Shown one piece after another: positions 1-9,890 of a DNA stretch of 64,000 nucleotides. A program made the position numbers and the translations under genes. How positions within the stretch are numbered: the stretch's first letter is position 1; each line of letters begins with the position of its first letter. The notes beneath the pieces were generated by a model. It saw nothing but the letters and a program-made list of their open reading frames with translations. It searched no databases and had not been told where the DNA came from. Source of the stretch: Panax quinquefolius (Eukaryota > Streptophyta > Magnoliopsida > Apiales > Araliaceae). The DNA lies in assembly GCA_020205615.1 (NCBI GenBank), contig CM035151.1:15416322-15480321 (forward strand), written 5' to 3'.

Positions 1-187
1 CAACAACAATGTAAATTGTGCATTATTTAATCATAAACAGCAGTTGATGAGCAATCCACTGCTTTGATGTGAGTGTAACAGCTATTATTATGAAATTGGT
101 ATCGATGTTTGTCTTGAAATTTGAAATTATTGTTGGGAGCTAAGAATATGTCTACAGACTTGTCACAACCCTATTTGTTTTCTGTCA

Positions 188-1666
188 GTATTGACGAAAT
201 GCAGATTAAGCTTACAGAAGACCACAGAATAACCAGCTATTCTGAAAGACAACGCATCCAAGCGACAGGCAAACCACTGAAAGATGGGGAAACCCGACTA
301 TGTGGTGATTACATTTTTGCTTTGTCTGATTTATTATTTCTTTAGTTCAATTCCAATGAGTAACCAACCTGTTTTTGGGTGTTCTTTCAGGTTTAAACCT
401 TGCTCGGATGATAGGAGACAAGTTTCTTAAGCGGCAAGATGCTCGCTTTAGTTCAGAACCTTATATAAGTCAGGTTGTGTACATACACCAAGCAAGCAGG
501 GCGTTTGCACTATTAGCTAGGTGATTTATCTTCCCATCATTTTTCTTATTATTTGCAAAGCATAATGCTGCTCATGTAGCATCATGTCTTCATACCTCTT
601 GCTTATGACTTGGGCTCATGTGGCTGATTTTCCAATTAATTGACCACTATTCGAAAATTAACATTGTGGTAAGTTGTGTTTTAGATTTTATCATATTGTT
701 GCCAAAACGTGTCTTAGTTATTTGATAAAGGCGCCCTAATTTCATTGAGAGTTTCCTGGAACTCAGAGATGTTAGTTTATGCAAATACAAGGGTACTAGA
801 ATTGCACACTCCTTTCTGAAAAATGCAAGACAAAGCATTATTAGTTTATGGAAGATGTTACTGCTATGCAGTTTAGAAAACATCCATGGGGATGGTGTTA
901 ACACTACGTAGATTTACCAAAGTTTTAACACTGGAGTACGGGAGTAAATTTTATTTGCCTCTGTAGGACCTATTTTATGCAATTCTACTGCTGCTCTACC
1001 CTATATCTCATTGAAAACCCATTGATGTATATGCTCATTTTCCTTTTCCTTGGTTTAACATGGTGGTGGTGGCTTTCGGATGCAGTGATGGCTTTTGGGA
1101 CGTTGTCAACTTCAGGAAGGCATTTCAGCTTGTCCATGAGGTACTTATCATTTCACTTGTCCCCATGAAACATGTTTAGAATTTGACTATTTGTCTTAAT
1201 TTAATACTATTTCGAGCTATTTTATTCTATAACGGGGATTAATAGTTTCTTTAAATAGTCCTATGGACTATTTTTTGTCATTTCTAAGGCTATTTATGAA
1301 GGATTGTATAATCTCATTATGAATGTAGGATTAATAGCCCCCCATTTTAAGCTATCAATAGTCTCACATTAAGAGACTAATAGTCCATCGTCAAATGATT
1401 AAGTAGTCCGAAGTAGTGTTAAACTAAGATAAATAATTCAATCTCAAACATACTTTATAGATGTACTTGGAATTGTCCTAACAAAATCTATGTATCTTGA
1501 CCTCTCACAGACGAAAGAGAGAACGATTGGAGAGAATTCTGCAGAAAAGATTGCTAATATTTTGTTGACAGAGGCCAGAATGCAGCGTACAAAGGACAAC
1601 ACATCCATAATTTTCTTAGATTTTGATAGCAATGATAGGGACGGTTCTTGTAAACTTGATTCTTAG
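188..1666 (+). CDS. KAPP-type protein phosphatase 2C, 3' part (last four exons)
   Basis: Partial gene; the 5' exons (membrane anchor, FHA domain and first half of the PP2C domain in this family) lie left of the window. My exon model is 188-303, 391-519, 1072-1140 and 1511-1666, all with AG acceptors and GT donors and with the frame kept. The exons encode KLTEDHRITSYSERQRIQ, then GLNLARMIGDKFLKRQDARF, then SDGFWDVV (the PP2C metal-binding DG motif), then AEKIANILL and RTKDNTSIIFLDFDS before a TAG at 1664. This is the conserved C-terminal half of plant kinase-associated protein phosphatase (Arabidopsis PP2C 70), a Mn/Mg-dependent Ser/Thr phosphatase that docks on receptor kinases. The family assignment comes from recalled sequence similarity. 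The last two exons are repeated inverted at 8.2-8.7 kb. No break is visible here, but function depends on the missing 5' part. Confidence 0.85.
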
Positions 1667-2047
1667 AAATAAACCACATGGTTTTTATATATAATTACAA
1701 AATTTAATTAGCTCAACTCCTAAAATATTTAGCTGTCCCTTTATTCAACTCTACGCGGGTAAAATTTTTGACTTTCTCGGAATAGGTGTATAGTAAAAAT
1801 TATAAAAACCGCCGGCGATTTATCGTAATTTATAGCAACTAATTTTTATATAGAAATATCAAAATGTTATAAAATTATGTGTAAATATCAGTTTTCAAAG
1901 AGTACGGGACACTTCACTAATATCTAAGAAAAAAACTAAAAGAATATCTTTTTTGCTTTCAAGAAGAGTGGAATATAAAAGACTAAAGCAGAAAAAAAAA
2001 AAGATTCTTTTAGGTATGTTTGAAGAAAGGAAAAGAATAAATAAATA
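908..2047 (+). repeat. Left arm of ~1.1-kb inverted repeat
   Basis: This stretch recurs in reverse complement at about 7788-8862. It includes the last two KAPP exons, the intron between them and about 380 bp of 3' flank. Matches can be followed along the whole length: the sequence before the SDG exon, the final exon, the flank ending in GTATGTTTGAAGAAAGGAA, and the intron text around TAGTCCTATGGACTATTT. Small indels and substitutions separate the arms. The arms bracket the SPOUT methyltransferase gene. Confidence 0.9.
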
Positions 2048-3009
2048 ATTTTAAAGTTGCAACATTTGCCGCCTCGAACCTGGATCTGACACGGGATTTG
2101 CTCTTCAACTCTACTACTTCATGCTCTCCCTCGGCATTGTTGTAAGTCAAATCATTGCTCCCTCTTCTTTCGTTTACCTGAATGCTTAAATAATTCTTCT
2201 CCATTTTCCACAGCCTTCATCCATTGTAATTCACTCCATTCCTACGTCGTTTTCCGCTGATATTGCCACTCTCGCAATCAAATCCTTTGCCCTTGCTGTC
2301 CTTTGTCTCAGGCCGAGTATATGCCCAACCTGGTACCTCATGTTCTGGTCATGTGAAGTGAAATAAATCAACTATTACTTGTGCTATAATTTTATGAATC
2401 TAGTGGGGTCATTAAATCCTCCACTTTTATTTCTCTTAATGTGTAAATTATATTTTGTTATCCTTTTGGGACGAGACTGTTATGTGGCCGTTTGATTAAA
2501 AACAATGTGAAGCATATGAAGATAAAAATATAACTAATTTGCTTCACTCTTTGCCTTTGGGATGTCAGTATTTCACCCATGTTGGGGCCTAGGGCTCATA
2601 TCATACTAAAACAAGAACAAAATAAAGAAAATCTCATTTCATGCCCCCACCCCCCAAAAGCAAAAGATAAAAAAGTACAAATTCCTCACGGGCTTTTAAC
2701 ATTTCAGCTTTAATTTGTCAGTACACCTATTCAAAAAATTAAAAACTGAAAATTAGAGTTCATAAAAAAGCAATTTGTCTATAACATAATTTGCTCCTAA
2801 ATGCCTCGGACATCTACCCTTCTGAGTGCCTAGTAATTAACTCAATTCAAAAACCTTCCTCTCCATTAGGATGATACATTATCTGATCCCTTCAAGGGCT
2901 AGCAACCAGCTTTATGAACTTGGTTGAAATCAAGTAATATTTGGTCCACTGTAGATCAAATTCTTAATGCCAGTGTTCTCAGCTGTCTGATGACTTCAAG
3001 CTACAAAAG
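1667..3009. other. Intergenic region between KAPP and SPOUT gene
   Basis: The two genes converge here. The first 380 bp are the end of the inverted-repeat arm. From about 2050 to 2350 the minus strand reads as charged, Lys/Arg/Glu-rich, partly open sequence that changes frame and has stops. I do not recognise it as a protein. The remainder is AT-rich, with a poly-C/poly-A stretch near 2645, and I see no gene. Confidence 0.5.
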
Positions 3010-6000
3010 TTAATGTTCAAAACTCTGCAGTGCATGGTCTATTGGTTCTTGAAAATATTGAAGTGATATAAAGAGAGCTTCCTGTTTAAAGAAATGTAAA
3101 TGCAGGAGTCATATAAGTAGTTGCCGAGTTGATTTCAAGGTACATTAAGCAAGATAAAAGTGTAGTACCTCTGTTCGTATTGTTCTGCTCCCTTGATTAG
3201 GACAAACGTTCAGGTATGAATGAAACACCTCACTCGGACTTTTGCCCTGATATAAATAAATATATGAATTTCCCATTTTTATTGTTCTTTCTAGCCTCTA
3301 TTTCTTTGGGTTAACAAATAATATTTCAAATTTCGTAGTCAATAATATTAGAAGTAAAAGCTTATCATTTTCCCCCTCTTCAATAGGTAAGTAATAACTT
3401 TCTCAATTCAGTATATCATGCAAAATTAACCAACCATAGTATATTATAAATTTACAAGAGAGGGGGGGACATTTATACAGGATAAGAAAGCTTAAATCCT
3501 CCATAACAAACATACATATCACAAAGAATTTATGCAAAAAATTCTAATACATACCTTCAGGCTATTGTCTTCTTCAAAACACTCTTCTAACCCAGCAAGT
3601 CCACCAAAAGCAATTAAAAGATGCCTACAGATCATGAAGTAATATTTAAATAAATAAATATCAGGCTTAATTAGTTTCCATAAAATACGCAAATCCATTC
3701 CATTTTAGATGTTTCAAGTATATTTGCTAAATTTATTGACTCTTAAAGATCTGAACCATGTTCAAGCTTATAAGAACTCCAACATCTCTAAGAGCTCTCA
3801 ACAACTCTATCAAACTCTCACCCCATTGGCAGTAGTGCCATAGTCTAGTAATGCAGTATGGACCTCCACACAAGAAATGGTCACACAAAAAGAATTTTCA
3901 GATAAAATATTGGAGGGAAATTGCTAACCATCCCAAGACTATTCAGTCCCATTATATAACAACTAAGGATTTCTGCTGGTTCTCGAGAGCTGTTGCTGAG
4001 AGATGTTAAGGACAGTATCCTACTAACACAAATACACAATATTATTGTCACAACCACTAATAAACAAACAAATGTATACCTGAAGGGAGGTAGAATAAGC
4101 TTTGAAGACTTAATAAACACTCCATGCTCTGAGGTGCCTATTAGATGATCATAGCCTCCCTATAAAATTGTGAAAAGTTTATGGAAGATCCCCTTCCATA
4201 AAGGGATAGGGATACAAACCCTAATTTGATTATAAAAGGAAATAACTGCATTTTAACATTATGTACCTTGTATGGGCAGCAATTGAATACCGAGCTGATA
4301 TTGGCAGCATACCTCGCATTATAACCCCAATACATTCCTGCTTCTTCCCTAGGTTTGGAAGATGAGATAACCTGACAGGGTTGATCTGAATTTAAAAAAT
4401 AGAATCACAAACTTCATGAGTAGCCAATATTTTTGTATCTTACGTAAAATCATAACTGCATGGACTAAGCCAAACTTTTGCTTCAATTATTTGCAAAAGC
4501 GAAGAATCACGCATTTAACAACTTTTATGCAAATTTATTGTTCCAGTCATTCTTTGCCAAGATATTTACTTCAAAAACAATGATTATTTTGATGCGATGA
4601 TGTAATTATTTAAAACAAAATGAATGTAAAGCAACTGGATAATATTTTCGTTACAGAAAATTTTAACTGTTTGTGTAGTTCTCTCCCCCCTTCCTTTGTC
4701 AACATCAGTTTGTATAGTTCTCTTATCTTTTATAATCCTACTTATCCACCTTCCTCTTCTTCTACTGAAGATGAATCAGCATTGACTAGAATATGAAGGC
4801 CATGAACTCAAATAGATTTTGAACTAAGGGAATCTCATTTTAACGAAAGCAAAACTGGCAAAAGTTAAATTACCATCCAACTGGCGATTGGTTCCCATTG
4901 CAACTGTGACTCTTGTACCAGGCTTAAGCACTTGATCAATCACAACATTCTGCAGATCATGGCTTTCAATTAGAAATAAGACAAATAAAGCCTATATAAA
5001 ATGAACAGAAAATAAACAGTTGCACCAAAAAAAACAGAATATTTTCTGCAACATCTCATACCCGTAGTATCGGGTCTAAGAAAAACATTTGGTGGGAAGA
5101 CAGACCAACGGATCCTCCCTTTTTGAGGTACCAACCAGTACCTTGGAAATCTGCTCTCAACATAAAGTTAGTCACACTAACATTCTTATGTTAGCTTGCA
5201 AACAAAATTGCGTCATCTATCGAAACCAGCAGGTGAAATCTGGGTTTCCAAACTTGGCAAAGGTTATTTTCGTTACCAGTTCTAATCAATATGAAGATTA
5301 TCTAGTAGCTTTGTCTGGAGGTCCATGGTTTCTTCACAACAACTTAATTTATGTCCACAAATTATCCACATCACAAGCTAAACTTAACCATATTTCCCTA
5401 TGAATTCAATTACTTTGAATGCTATGACAAGGCAGTCCTGTATAGGATTGGGAAAATGATGGGCGCTCCTATTAGCTTTTGATTCCTATACTTTAATTGA
5501 GTTGCTACACAAAGTTTTTTATTTTCACTATCGGCACAAATATTTTTCATAGTTTGGTGAGGGTTGTAGTTAGTTTGCCTTTCTTTACATTTTTACTTTT
5601 TTTATTTATATATCCTTGGAACCCGGTGAGTTGATATTGAAATTTCAAGTAAATCTGATGGGTTTTTGCTAGACGCAACTCAATTTCACATAAGCTATCC
5701 AAGTAGGGTTACACATAAGCAATGCTAGTACAAGTCAAAATTTATTAACAGTAGTCTTCAATGTAGAAGGATTGATAAAAGTTTCGAATGCAGTTATGCG
5801 ATTGTAAGAAAAAAAGAAATGGCAATAAATTTTGTAATGGGACCCAGTAGAGCAATCAAAAGCTTAGTTAACCTATATAATGTGATGTTACCTTATTCAA
5901 CCCGACATCAACAAGTGTTCCACCAGAGTTTGGAGCTGGTTCCTTCAGTGTGACACCTATAAAATCAAGGCAAAATATTAAAAAGTTAAACCCAAATCAA

Positions 6001-7390
6001 AAGAAGAATACAAAGATAAATTAAATATGTAAAAGTATGTGATTCATGTTTATATAGAATTCATTCAAATGTCTAATAATGCTATATTCTCCAAAAATGA
6101 TGTTTTTCTTGGACACAAGACAAACATATCACCCTTTTTTTAACTGTAAACCCAACCATAACTTGGCTTCACATATACACAAGTAAGCTAAATTCCTACT
6201 GAAAAGCAGCTAAATGTTTGTCAATACTTTAGTGACATAAATGATATAGCCTCAATATGATGGTAATATAACCACATGAATCCACTTGTAAGTAAGCCTC
6301 TTGGTGACTACTACGACACATTTTAACAGAGCAGATCAAGGAAGAACCTACCCTCACGATATGGACCCCATTCATGCTTGCGCAAATGATGTGGAGCATC
6401 AAGTGGGGGCAATAATCCCTGCAAAGAATCATGTAACTCTTTCATTACCGAAAAAGTAGAAGAGAAAACAGATGACCAAGTTCCATCAAAAATGCAAAAA
6501 CTGAAGTTAATTCCCACCGCAAATCTTAAGCTGTTATGCTTTGCAAAAAGATTCTTTCTCAGATACTGTGGTGTCTCAAGATACCTCAAGATCCTTATTA
6601 AGAAAGCTGAACCAGTTTCATTCTCATCTGAAGAATCCCCCAATGTAAAACTTGAATCATCATACGAAGTACTTTTATTGTCAAATACAACAACCTGTTC
6701 ATACAAAACAAACACTTTTTCCATTAGCAAATTTGCAATCAATTTCCATATTACTTGTACAAACCAAATATCATGCCTCTTTTTTTGTTTAATGAAATCC
6801 CAATCAATGACTCTAACATAAGATAAAATATTTAGTACATCATCATAAAAGCAAGGTTGGCCATAAATCAAAGCTCAGTACTTACCCAAAACAACTAATC
6901 CGCCACTTATATAAACTCCAAAAATAACAGAGAAAAGAAAATGCATACCTCGTCTATACGGAAAATGGTGACAGCACGAGCTATCTGACCAGCCAACTGG
7001 CAAAACAGCAATAAGAAAATAAAGTTACAGAATACCATAATTTTTCCAGATTTCACCTTAAACTGAGAAAAAGTTGAGATTTTTACCAAGGAACAAATGA
7101 TCAAACACTTGTCATGCAATTCGAGGACTTACCCGAGTGGCTAGTTCGAGCGATTGAGCGTTGTGGATGATAGAGCCAGGTAAGGCTATGGTGACTGTAG
7201 GTTTCTCGTTTAGTTCTGTATTATTTTGCTCTTTCTCTCCCTTCTTTTTCTTCTTCTTCTTATTAATCTTCTCATGAGAATCGCCATTAACAAACTCGAC
7301 CTCACTTTCTGGTTTTTTATTTCTTTCGGCATTATTGTCCAGGTGAGCTTGTGATTCTGCTTCTGATTCGTCTCTCTTCTTCTTTGCCAT
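3010..7390 (-). CDS. SPOUT-domain RNA methyltransferase (SPOUT1/C9orf114 family), 10 exons
   Basis: My model on the minus strand: 7133-7390, 6949-6996, 6352-6694, 5892-5956, 4874-4949, 4267-4385, 4080-4159, 3555-3624, 3169-3246, 3010-3081. All introns are GT-AG, every junction keeps frame, and the total is 402 aa with stop TAA. The start is the ATG at 7390 (MAKKKRD). The N terminus is Lys/Glu-rich with a KKKKKKK run, as expected of a nuclear or nucleolar protein. The domain begins TVTIALPGSIIHNAQSLELA, then LAGQIARAVTIFRIDE; later come YLRKNLF, HEWGPYREG, GTLVDVGLNK, MYWGYNARYAANISSVF, GGYDHLIGTSEHG, HLLIAFGGLAGLEE and CPNQGSRTIRTEEAL. These are hallmarks of the alpha/beta-knot family including human SPOUT1/CENP-32, whose plant role is little known. 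The gene looks intact. It sits between the two inverted arms of a KAPP 3' duplication. Confidence 0.9.
5089..5403 (+). mobile_element. Retroelement-like (DUF4283-type) coding remnant in intron 4 of the SPOUT gene
   Basis: An open stretch antisense to the host gene. Its C-terminal part contains EDYLVALSGGPWFLHNNLIY followed by VHKL, which resembles the GGPW...NNHL...KL core of DUF4283, common in plant LINE and zinc-knuckle retroelement proteins. The N-terminal 50 residues are not recognisable and no ATG-initiated full domain is present. I infer a short transposon-derived fossil within the intron; it may be chance similarity. Confidence 0.4.
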
Positions 7391-7787
7391 ATCTCTCTCC
7401 CCTTTACCAAAAAGAAAATTAAAATTTTCAAAAGGGTTCACTTCCCCACTTGTTGGTCTGATATGAGATCAGGTCTCTCCGTCCCAAAACTATATGGATC
7501 ACTTGCACCTATGTTTGTACAGGAAACCTAATTTGCAAGTTTTTATAGTTCAAAAAGCTCTTGAAAATATTAAATAATAATAATAATTAGTTATGAGATT
7601 TATATAACTTTATTTTTTGTTTTTAAAAGATAAGTAAACAACATTGATTTTAAAATTAAATTATTATTGTAAAAATTAAATTTAATCTTATATTACAACG
7701 GATGGAAGCACATTTTTAAATAATAATATAAAAATAATGTTAATTACATTGTAATTGATGGTTAGAAAAGTTTAATAGATTTATTCT
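7391..7787. promoter_or_regulatory. 5' flank of the SPOUT gene
   Basis: About 400 bp between the ATG at 7390 (minus strand) and the right inverted-repeat arm, so this must hold the promoter and leader. It is AT-rich with several TTATTATT/AATAATAAT tracts. I see no clear TATA box at a convincing spacing. Confidence 0.4.
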
Positions 7788-8862
7788 TTTTCTTATTTAT
7801 TTATTCTGTTCCTTTCTTCAAACATACCTAAAAGAATCTTTTCTTTTCCTGCTTCAGTCTTTTATATTCCACTGTTCTTGAAAGCAAAAAGGATATTCTT
7901 TTAGTTTTTTTTCTTAGATATTAGTGAAGTGTCCGTACTCTTTAGAAATTGATATTTACACGTAATTTTATAATTTTTTAATATTTTCACATAAAAAACC
8001 GTTGTTATAAATTTTATAACGACGGTAAATCGATTTTTATAATTTTTATCGTCGCTATACATCTATTCCGAAAAGAATATCAAAAGTTTTACCCGCATAG
8101 AGTTGAATAAATGGGCAACTAAATATTTTAGGAGTTAAGCTAATTAAAATTTGTAATTATATATAAAAACCATGTGGTTTATTCTAAAAATCAAGTTTAC
8201 AAGAACCGTCCCTACCATTGCTATCAAAATCTAAGAAAATTATGGATGCGTTGTCCTTTGTACGCTGCGTTCTGGCCTCTGTCAACAAAATATTAGCAAT
8301 CTTTTCTGCAGAATTCTCTCAAACCGTTCTCTCTTTCTTATGTGAGAGGTCAAGATACAGAGATTTTGTTAGGGCAATTCCAAATATATCTATAAAGTAT
8401 GTTTGAGATTCAACACTACTTCGAAATTATTGATAGCTTAAAATGAGGACTATTAATCCTACATTCATCATGGAATTATATAATCTTTTATAAATAGTCT
8501 TAGAAATAACAAAAAACAGTCCATAGGACTATTTAAAGAAACTATTAATCCCCGTAATGGAATTAAATAGCTTGAAATAGTATTAAATTAAGAGAAATAG
8601 TAAAATTTTAAACATGTTTGATGGGGCCAAGTGAAATGACAAGTAACTCATGGACAAACTGAAATGCCTGCAAAAGCCATCACTGCATTCGAAAGCCAAC
8701 GCCACCACCATGTTAAACCAACAAAGGAAAAAGAAAATGAGCATATACATATATCCACGGGTATTCAATGAGATATAGGGTAGAGCAGCATTAGAATGTC
8801 CTACAGAGGCAAATAAAATTTACTCCCGTACTCCAGTGTTAAAACTTTGGTAAATCTACTCC
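7788..8862 (-). repeat. Right arm of ~1.1-kb inverted repeat
   Basis: Reverse-complement copy of 908-2047. It starts near the reverse of the AAGAAAGGAA motif and ends at CTCCAGTGTTAAAACTTTGG, matching 923-943. It carries a 27-bp near-perfect palindrome at about 7998-8024 (CCGTTGTTATAA / TTATAACGACGG) that is less regular in the left arm. Confidence 0.9.
8184..8682 (-). pseudogene. Inverted, broken copy of the last two KAPP exons
   Basis: This copy of the KAPP C-terminal exons lies in the right repeat arm. The SDGF exon (about 8628-8682) has lost about 20 bp, removing the WDVVNFRK segment, and its donor GT is changed to TT. The last exon has lost the CACAG acceptor (now CACAT) and has an in-frame TGA where the intact copy has GGA (GTT TGA GAG versus ATT GGA GAG). 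Downstream, AEKIANILL and RTKDNASIIFLDFDS are still readable. With no upstream exons and several lesions it cannot encode a phosphatase. It marks a segmental duplication, not a retrocopy, because the intron is included. Confidence 0.85.
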
Positions 8863-9469
8863 CAGAACTGAGAGAGAGAGTCACACACTGAAATTCCATT
8901 TTAAAGTGAGCAAAGTTTCTCCTGCTAAGTAGTTTTCCACCTATGTAAAGTAACCAACCCAGGAAATAGTATTTTCACTTTCAAAATGATATCTAAAACA
9001 AGTCAGTTCAGTTGAAATTATAGAGAGGGAAAGGATTTGTGGGCTATAGGAGAAGGAGAATACCGTTAACTGTTCACCAGTCTTTAGTCATCAACGTTTT
9101 ACCTCTCCACCAAACACTGGGTAAGAGTCCAAAAAGAGAGAGACAAAACTTGAGATAGTTAAGAAATTGATTCCTCACTTTCACATATTATCTTTGCATC
9201 TGACTGAAAAGTTTAATGTATGCCAAAAATGGTTTAAGTAAAGCTCTAATTTCTTACATGAATATGTATATTTCTTCATACTTGATCACTAGTGGGCACA
9301 AAACCAAAAACCCTAAATTAAAAATAAAATAATAGATGCAAATATATATATGTAGAGAGGATGACCTTGACCGCGCGGGAGGTGCGGGTTAAGCGAGGGA
9401 CGAAGGGTCATGGCTTGCAGGCGAAAATGATGACATTATATATTTACATGTATATATAAAAATATTAGT
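8863..9469. other. Intergenic region with a short GC-rich patch
   Basis: No gene seen. It begins with a GAGAGAGAG tract. At about 9361-9426 there is an abrupt GC-rich patch (GCGCGGGAGGTGCGGG and following) in otherwise AT-rich DNA. Its ends are weakly complementary (ATGACC / GGTCAT). I cannot name it; it does not fold as a tRNA by eye. Confidence 0.4.
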
Positions 9470-9769
9470 GAAGAATGCCCAAACATTTATGTAGACTATT
9501 TTGGAGGTTGGATTATCCGCCGATGGGTAGCCCAATATAAAAAGAATTTCTATTTCCTCCCTCTTATCCTCTCATCTCACTCTCCCCTAAAACCCTTCTC
9601 CTTGTTCCTCTCTCCTTCAACGTTCCCCCTCTGAATCTTATATACAGATATAAGAAATAATGTCTTGTATAATGAAATCTACTTTATTGAAACCGCCTAC
9701 TATGTCGATGCCAAATGGGTGCTTAATTGCTGTATTTTGTGTCTAATATTTAAGAGTGCTATATAACAG
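9470..9769 (+). repeat. Chimeric duplicate of the RNP promoter/first codons fused to RNP intron 2 end
   Basis: Positions 9470-9727 match about 12310-12577 (promoter, CT-rich leader, ATG and first 24 codons of the chloroplast RNP gene) with only small differences. From 9728 to 9769 the sequence jumps to match 14398-14443, the last part of RNP intron 2 (TATTTTGTGTCTAATATNTAAGAG). The fused ORF runs [14 protein letters not shown] then stops after 27-28 codons. The copy is thus an internally deleted RNP gene fragment directly upstream of the PPR pseudogene. Confidence 0.85.
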
Positions 9770-9890
9770 ATTCGTCTACCTCCAACTCCAAGCTCACAAA
9801 CCCAGTGTTAATCGGAAAGTTATAAACAAATTGCGAACCCTCAAAATCTCTTTCTTCATCATTCACAACACACCTGAAATAGACCAACTT

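Noticed and set aside
1444..1632. 62-codon minus-strand open frame, and its partner at 8218-8406 (+)
   Set aside because: Both are antisense shadows of the last KAPP exon and its inverted copy; the sense strand carries the conserved PP2C residues.
6492..6821. 109-codon plus-strand open frame
   Set aside because: Antisense to SPOUT exon 3 and its intron; the sense reading is clearly the family protein.
9361..9426. tRNA gene in the GC-rich patch
   Set aside because: No acceptor stem, A-box/B-box pair or GTTCGA loop could be placed.
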